DNA of 15,980 nucleotides from Actinomycetes bacterium (GTDB taxonomy: Bacteria; Actinomycetota; Actinomycetes; Actinomycetales; Dermatophilaceae), in NCBI GenBank assembly GCA_023389095.1, contig JAEWFB010000366.1, positions 1 to 15,980 of the forward strand, in the 5' to 3' direction. A program made the translations under genes and the position numbers. The notes below the pieces were generated by a model. The model saw nothing but the letters and a program-made list of their open reading frames with translations, did no database searches and was not told the DNA's origin. How positions within the stretch are numbered: the first letter of the stretch is position 1; every line of letters starts with the position of its first letter. Shown piece after piece: positions 13,794 to 15,980 of the stretch.

Positions 13794-14435
13794 GTGTACT
13801 CCAGGCAGACAAGACTGTTCGATACGTCTCTGTCGTCGCACCTGCGTGAACGACTGGACCTCGTCAAGGTTCAGGTCAACCGAGCCAAGCTCGAGGACCT
13901 CGCGGCCTACGACGGGAGCGCCCCAGACATCGCCACCCCTCGGTTGGTGCGCACCGATATCGAGTTTGAGGCCTTCGAGTCTGGCACCAAGGTGAACGTC
14001 CAGGTGACCGTGCCTGTCATAGGCACTGAGGAACTTCTCGCGTACAAGCCGGACGGTGGAGGAGGAGCAACACCTGGTCTCGCCCTTCACCTTCGAGTCC
14101 AGTTGACGGACGATCTTGACTGGATGCTCGACAACGGCATCTCTGGGGACAGCTACCACAGTCGCAACTGGATGGGCGACGGCGACGAAGGCCGGGCAGT
14201 TCGAGGAGGCTTTGTCTTCAAGAAGGAGTTCGACGGCTCAACCTCTGGGGAGGTCGTGCGCGACTGGGCGAAGCGGGTCGTTGACCACGTCGAGGAACTG
14301 CTCGAACGCACGGAGGTGCAGGTGGAGGCGTTCAAGGCGTCTTACGGCCAGGCGGTGTCGGGCTGGGCCGACTCGCGACGGAGCGCGCTGACGACGGCTT
14401 CAGCTCTCAACGAAGGTTTGGGTCGAGGATTGTGA
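13794..14435 (+). CDS. Hypothetical protein, 213 residues
   Basis: I do not recognise this protein. It starts at GTG 13794, supported by AAAGGACG five bases upstream. The first third is mixed helix and strand (RTDIEFEAFESGTKVNVQVT). A Gly-rich linker (GGGGATPG) follows, then an acidic stretch DDLDWMLDNGISGD. A beta segment, RGGFVFKKEF, leads into a long charged helix (about 145-190, with VVDHVEELLERTEVQVEAFK) that may be a coiled coil. There is no signal peptide or membrane segment. Codon use is somewhat less GC-biased than in the left part of the window, which fits acquired DNA. The gene is flanked by hairpins and lies alone between the two element pairs. It may be cargo, such as an anti-phage or stress protein, but nothing seen shows this. 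Confidence 0.65.
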   Translation: MYSRQTRLFDTSLSSHLRERLDLVKVQVNRAKLEDLAAYDGSAPDIATPRLVRTDIEFEAFESGTKVNVQVTVPVIGTEELLAYKPDGGGGATPGLALHLRVQLTDDLDWMLDNGISGDSYHSRNWMGDGDEGRAVRGGFVFKKEFDGSTSGEVVRDWAKRVVDHVEELLERTEVQVEAFKASYGQAVSGWADSRRSALTTASALNEGLGRGL

Positions 14436-14442
14436 AGGTGTC

Positions 14443-14470
14443 GGCCGGTGTCCGCGTCCGAGCACCGGCC
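14443..14470 (+). terminator. Hairpin after the hypothetical gene
   Basis: GGCCGGTG pairs perfectly with CACCGGCC across a 12-base loop, seven bases after the stop of the 213-residue gene. There is no U-tract, so it is a probable but not certain terminator. Confidence 0.4.
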
Positions 14471-14539
14471 CTGCCCCCTGCATGGTGGGTGGTTGCCGGT
14501 CAACGTAGTTCGACGACCTAACCGGCCAAGGGTTCGTCG

Positions 14540-14597
14540 CCGTCGCAGGTGGGGACCCCCCACGGCCAGACTGCGCGACGGACTAGGTTCCCGTCGC
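14540..14597 (+). promoter_or_regulatory. Mutually exclusive hairpins in the leader of the second recombinase-like gene
   Basis: CCGTCGC (14540-14546), GCGACGG (14575-14581) and CCGTCGC (14591-14597) allow the middle segment to pair with either neighbour. A perfect inner hairpin GTGGGG-ACC-CCCCAC (14549-14563) sits inside the first pairing. The set lies about 140-200 bases before ATG 14738. It could act as an attenuator-like switch if transcribed, or as a DNA site with repeated arms. The rest of the gap 14436-14737 shows no gene. Confidence 0.35.
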
Positions 14598-14737
14598 CTA
14601 CTCCGGCTCGGTATTCCCACGGGCCGCTACGAGGCGGACGTCGACGCGTTCCCGGCGGGGCTCGGGACGTTCCGCTGCCCTGCAGTCGATGACAGGCAGC
14701 CCGATGGCCGCTTAGCGTCGATGGCAGGAGGCGTGCC

Positions 14738-15844
14738 ATGCCAGCCCACACCGGCGCCCGAAGCGCCACCCCGCGTCCCCAGACCAGTGACGGCCTGCAA
14801 GCCCGCGATGCTCATGAGCCACCGACGCGACCTAGCACCAGCGCACGCGTGACCTTTACGCCTGAGACTCACCAGCCCAGCGCGAGGCCGTCGACCAGGC
14901 GCGCCGTGCCCGCGACTCGGCCATCGCAGGTGCCGAGTCCAAGAGCGGGCGAGGAGCTCCTTCTCGCTGACGCCGTCGCCTTGGTGGAGACGGCCTGGGA
15001 GGACAGCGGCGACTTCACCGAACAGACCATGACCCGCGTCACCGAGACCGTGCACCGGTTCGTGCGCCGCCTGAACGCCGAGGGCGTGCGCACCCCCACC
15101 GAGATCGGTGCCGACCACTGCCGCGGCTTCATCGAGGCCCGAACCAGCAGTGGATCCGCCCCCGAGCTGACCACTGTGCACGCCCGGCGCACCGCCCTAC
15201 GGATGCTCTTCCGGACGTGGCGGCAGCTGGGCGTGACCGACGGCGACCCCACCTTGGACATTCAGCTACCCGCCCGGTCCATCACCGCGGCCCGGCCGCT
15301 GACCGACAGCGAGATCACCCTCTGCCGAGCCTCCACCCGCCTCGGGGAGGCAGGCACCGTCTCGCTGCAACGGGCAACCGCTTGGGCCCTCGGCGAGGCC
15401 ACCGCCGTGTCCAGCGAGATCTCCACCATCCGCGTCGCCGACATCGACGACCCCGAGACCCCACGCTGGGTCCACCTTCCCGGCACCAAGCGGCACGACC
15501 CGCGCCTGGGCGAGCTGTCCGACTGGGGTGCCCGCATCGTCGCGCGGCAGGTCCAGGTGCTGCGCTCGCGGCATCTACCGCCCGCGACGCTGCTGACCTA
15601 CCGCGGCACCGGCACCCCCGGGCAGGCCAAGGCCCAAGCCGCCGTGTGCAACTCCCTCGGTGCGGTGCTCGAGCTGGCCGGCCTGGCCAACGAGCCGGAC
15701 GTGCGCCCCAACAGCCTGCGCAACTGGGCCGGGCGCGCCCTCTACGACGGCGGGATGCCCCTGGAGAAGGTGGCCCGGCGCATGGGCGCCCGCAGCCTCG
15801 ACACCGTCGCCGCCGACCTCGCCATCACCTGGCGGCAGCCATGA
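14738..15844 (+). CDS. Tyrosine-recombinase-like protein lacking catalytic residues (copy B)
   Basis: A 368-residue protein. Residues 1-70 are Pro/Ser/Thr/Arg-rich and probably disordered. About 75-165 resembles the helical core-binding (SAM-like) domain of phage integrases, and about 186-365 the catalytic domain. The expected active site is mostly missing by my alignment. The helix RATAWALGEATAVSSEIST has no Arg where XerD has GLRVSE. The HxLRH box reads NSLRNW (325-330), with Arg328 kept and His replaced by Asn. The GH box reads MGARS, and no Tyr occurs after residue 336. NSLRNW matches NSIRAW in the protein at 9443-10435. ATG 14738 has AGGAGG six bases upstream; GTG 14849 is an unsupported alternative. 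The stop overlaps the next start as ATGA, so the two are translationally coupled. It may be annotated as an integrase, but I doubt that it cuts DNA. Confidence 0.75.
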   Translation: MPAHTGARSATPRPQTSDGLQARDAHEPPTRPSTSARVTFTPETHQPSARPSTRRAVPATRPSQVPSPRAGEELLLADAVALVETAWEDSGDFTEQTMTRVTETVHRFVRRLNAEGVRTPTEIGADHCRGFIEARTSSGSAPELTTVHARRTALRMLFRTWRQLGVTDGDPTLDIQLPARSITAARPLTDSEITLCRASTRLGEAGTVSLQRATAWALGEATAVSSEISTIRVADIDDPETPRWVHLPGTKRHDPRLGELSDWGARIVARQVQVLRSRHLPPATLLTYRGTGTPGQAKAQAAVCNSLGAVLELAGLANEPDVRPNSLRNWAGRALYDGGMPLEKVARRMGARSLDTVAADLAITWRQP

Positions 15845-15980
15845 GCGAGCACCACGCCTCCACCCTCGCCCGCATCCACGCCGTCGCCTCCTCACCGACC
15901 CTCTACCGGCTCGCCGACGCCCTGAGCTACGAGCGGCCCGTCGGGCGCCCGCCCGGCAACCCCCGCAACCTCGTGCTCGC
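15841..15980 (+). CDS. DDE-transposase-like protein (copy B), N-terminal fragment cut by window edge
   Basis: ATG 15841 overlaps the preceding stop (ATGA) and opens a frame that runs off the window after 46 residues. The visible part, ASSPTLYRLADALSYERPVG and then RPPGN, resembles FASRMLFQLAEALDGLQKPA and GRPGR at about residues 129-152 of the complete transposase-like protein at 10621-12672. This copy therefore seems to lack the about 118-residue N-terminal extension. The catalytic region lies outside the window, so the call rests on this short match and on the repeated pairing with a recombinase-like gene. Confidence 0.55.
   Translation, partial: MSEHHASTLARIHAVASSPTLYRLADALSYERPVGRPPGNPRNLVL

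Noticed and set aside
13345..13812. Leftward frame of 155 codons as a degraded gene
   Set aside because: The composition looks like an antisense shadow, and no motif or ribosome site supports it.

Overview
The window is high-GC DNA with GC-rich third codon positions, tightly packed genes, GTG starts and purine-rich Shine-Dalgarno sites. This suggests an actinobacterium, possibly of the Micrococcales, but no marker gene here fixes the genus. The sequence falls into a core-like left part (1 to about 6970) and an accessory-looking right part (about 7180 to 15980).

Left part: the end of a 2-oxoacid dehydrogenase E2-type acyltransferase (+) meets, at a shared CTAG stop, a leftward pair of genes for a tandem universal stress protein and a SulP anion transporter with a STAS domain. 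These two overlap by ATGA. Divergent from them is a rightward run: a small PLDc_N/SHOCT membrane protein, a DHA2-type MFS exporter, and an orphan HerA/DUF87-type ATPase. A 15-bp palindrome lies between the divergent groups. A leftward tRNA-Lys(UUU) with an encoded CCA end closes this part.

Right part: first come small or unfamiliar proteins, namely a cysteine-rich zinc-binding protein of unknown role, a YjzC-like small protein, and a phage-like zinc-ribbon protein. Next is a leftward pair made of a DDE-transposase-like protein (10621-12672) and a tyrosine-recombinase-like protein (9443-10435). Two unrecognised rightward genes follow (a four-helix membrane protein and a 213-residue hypothetical). 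A second, rightward pair ends the window: a tyrosine-recombinase-like protein (14738-15844) overlapping by ATGA the start of another DDE-transposase-like gene (15841 to the edge).

The most interesting result is this repeated pairing. Both recombinase-like proteins keep the NS(I/L)RxW motif at the site of the family's HxxR box. As I align them, both lack the first catalytic Arg, have Asn in place of the box His, and have no Tyr at the nucleophile position. Their partners look like DDE transposases, and the complete one has a plausible D/D/E triad. This suggests a two-component element in which a DDE enzyme cuts and a catalytically dead recombinase-fold protein binds DNA or acts as accessory subunit. 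The flanking DNA holds repeats and hairpins that could be binding sites or translational controls: three copies of CAAACGGG, a hairpin that hides the ribosome binding site of the first recombinase-like gene, and mutually exclusive hairpins before the second. All calls come from reading the sequence; no database search was done.
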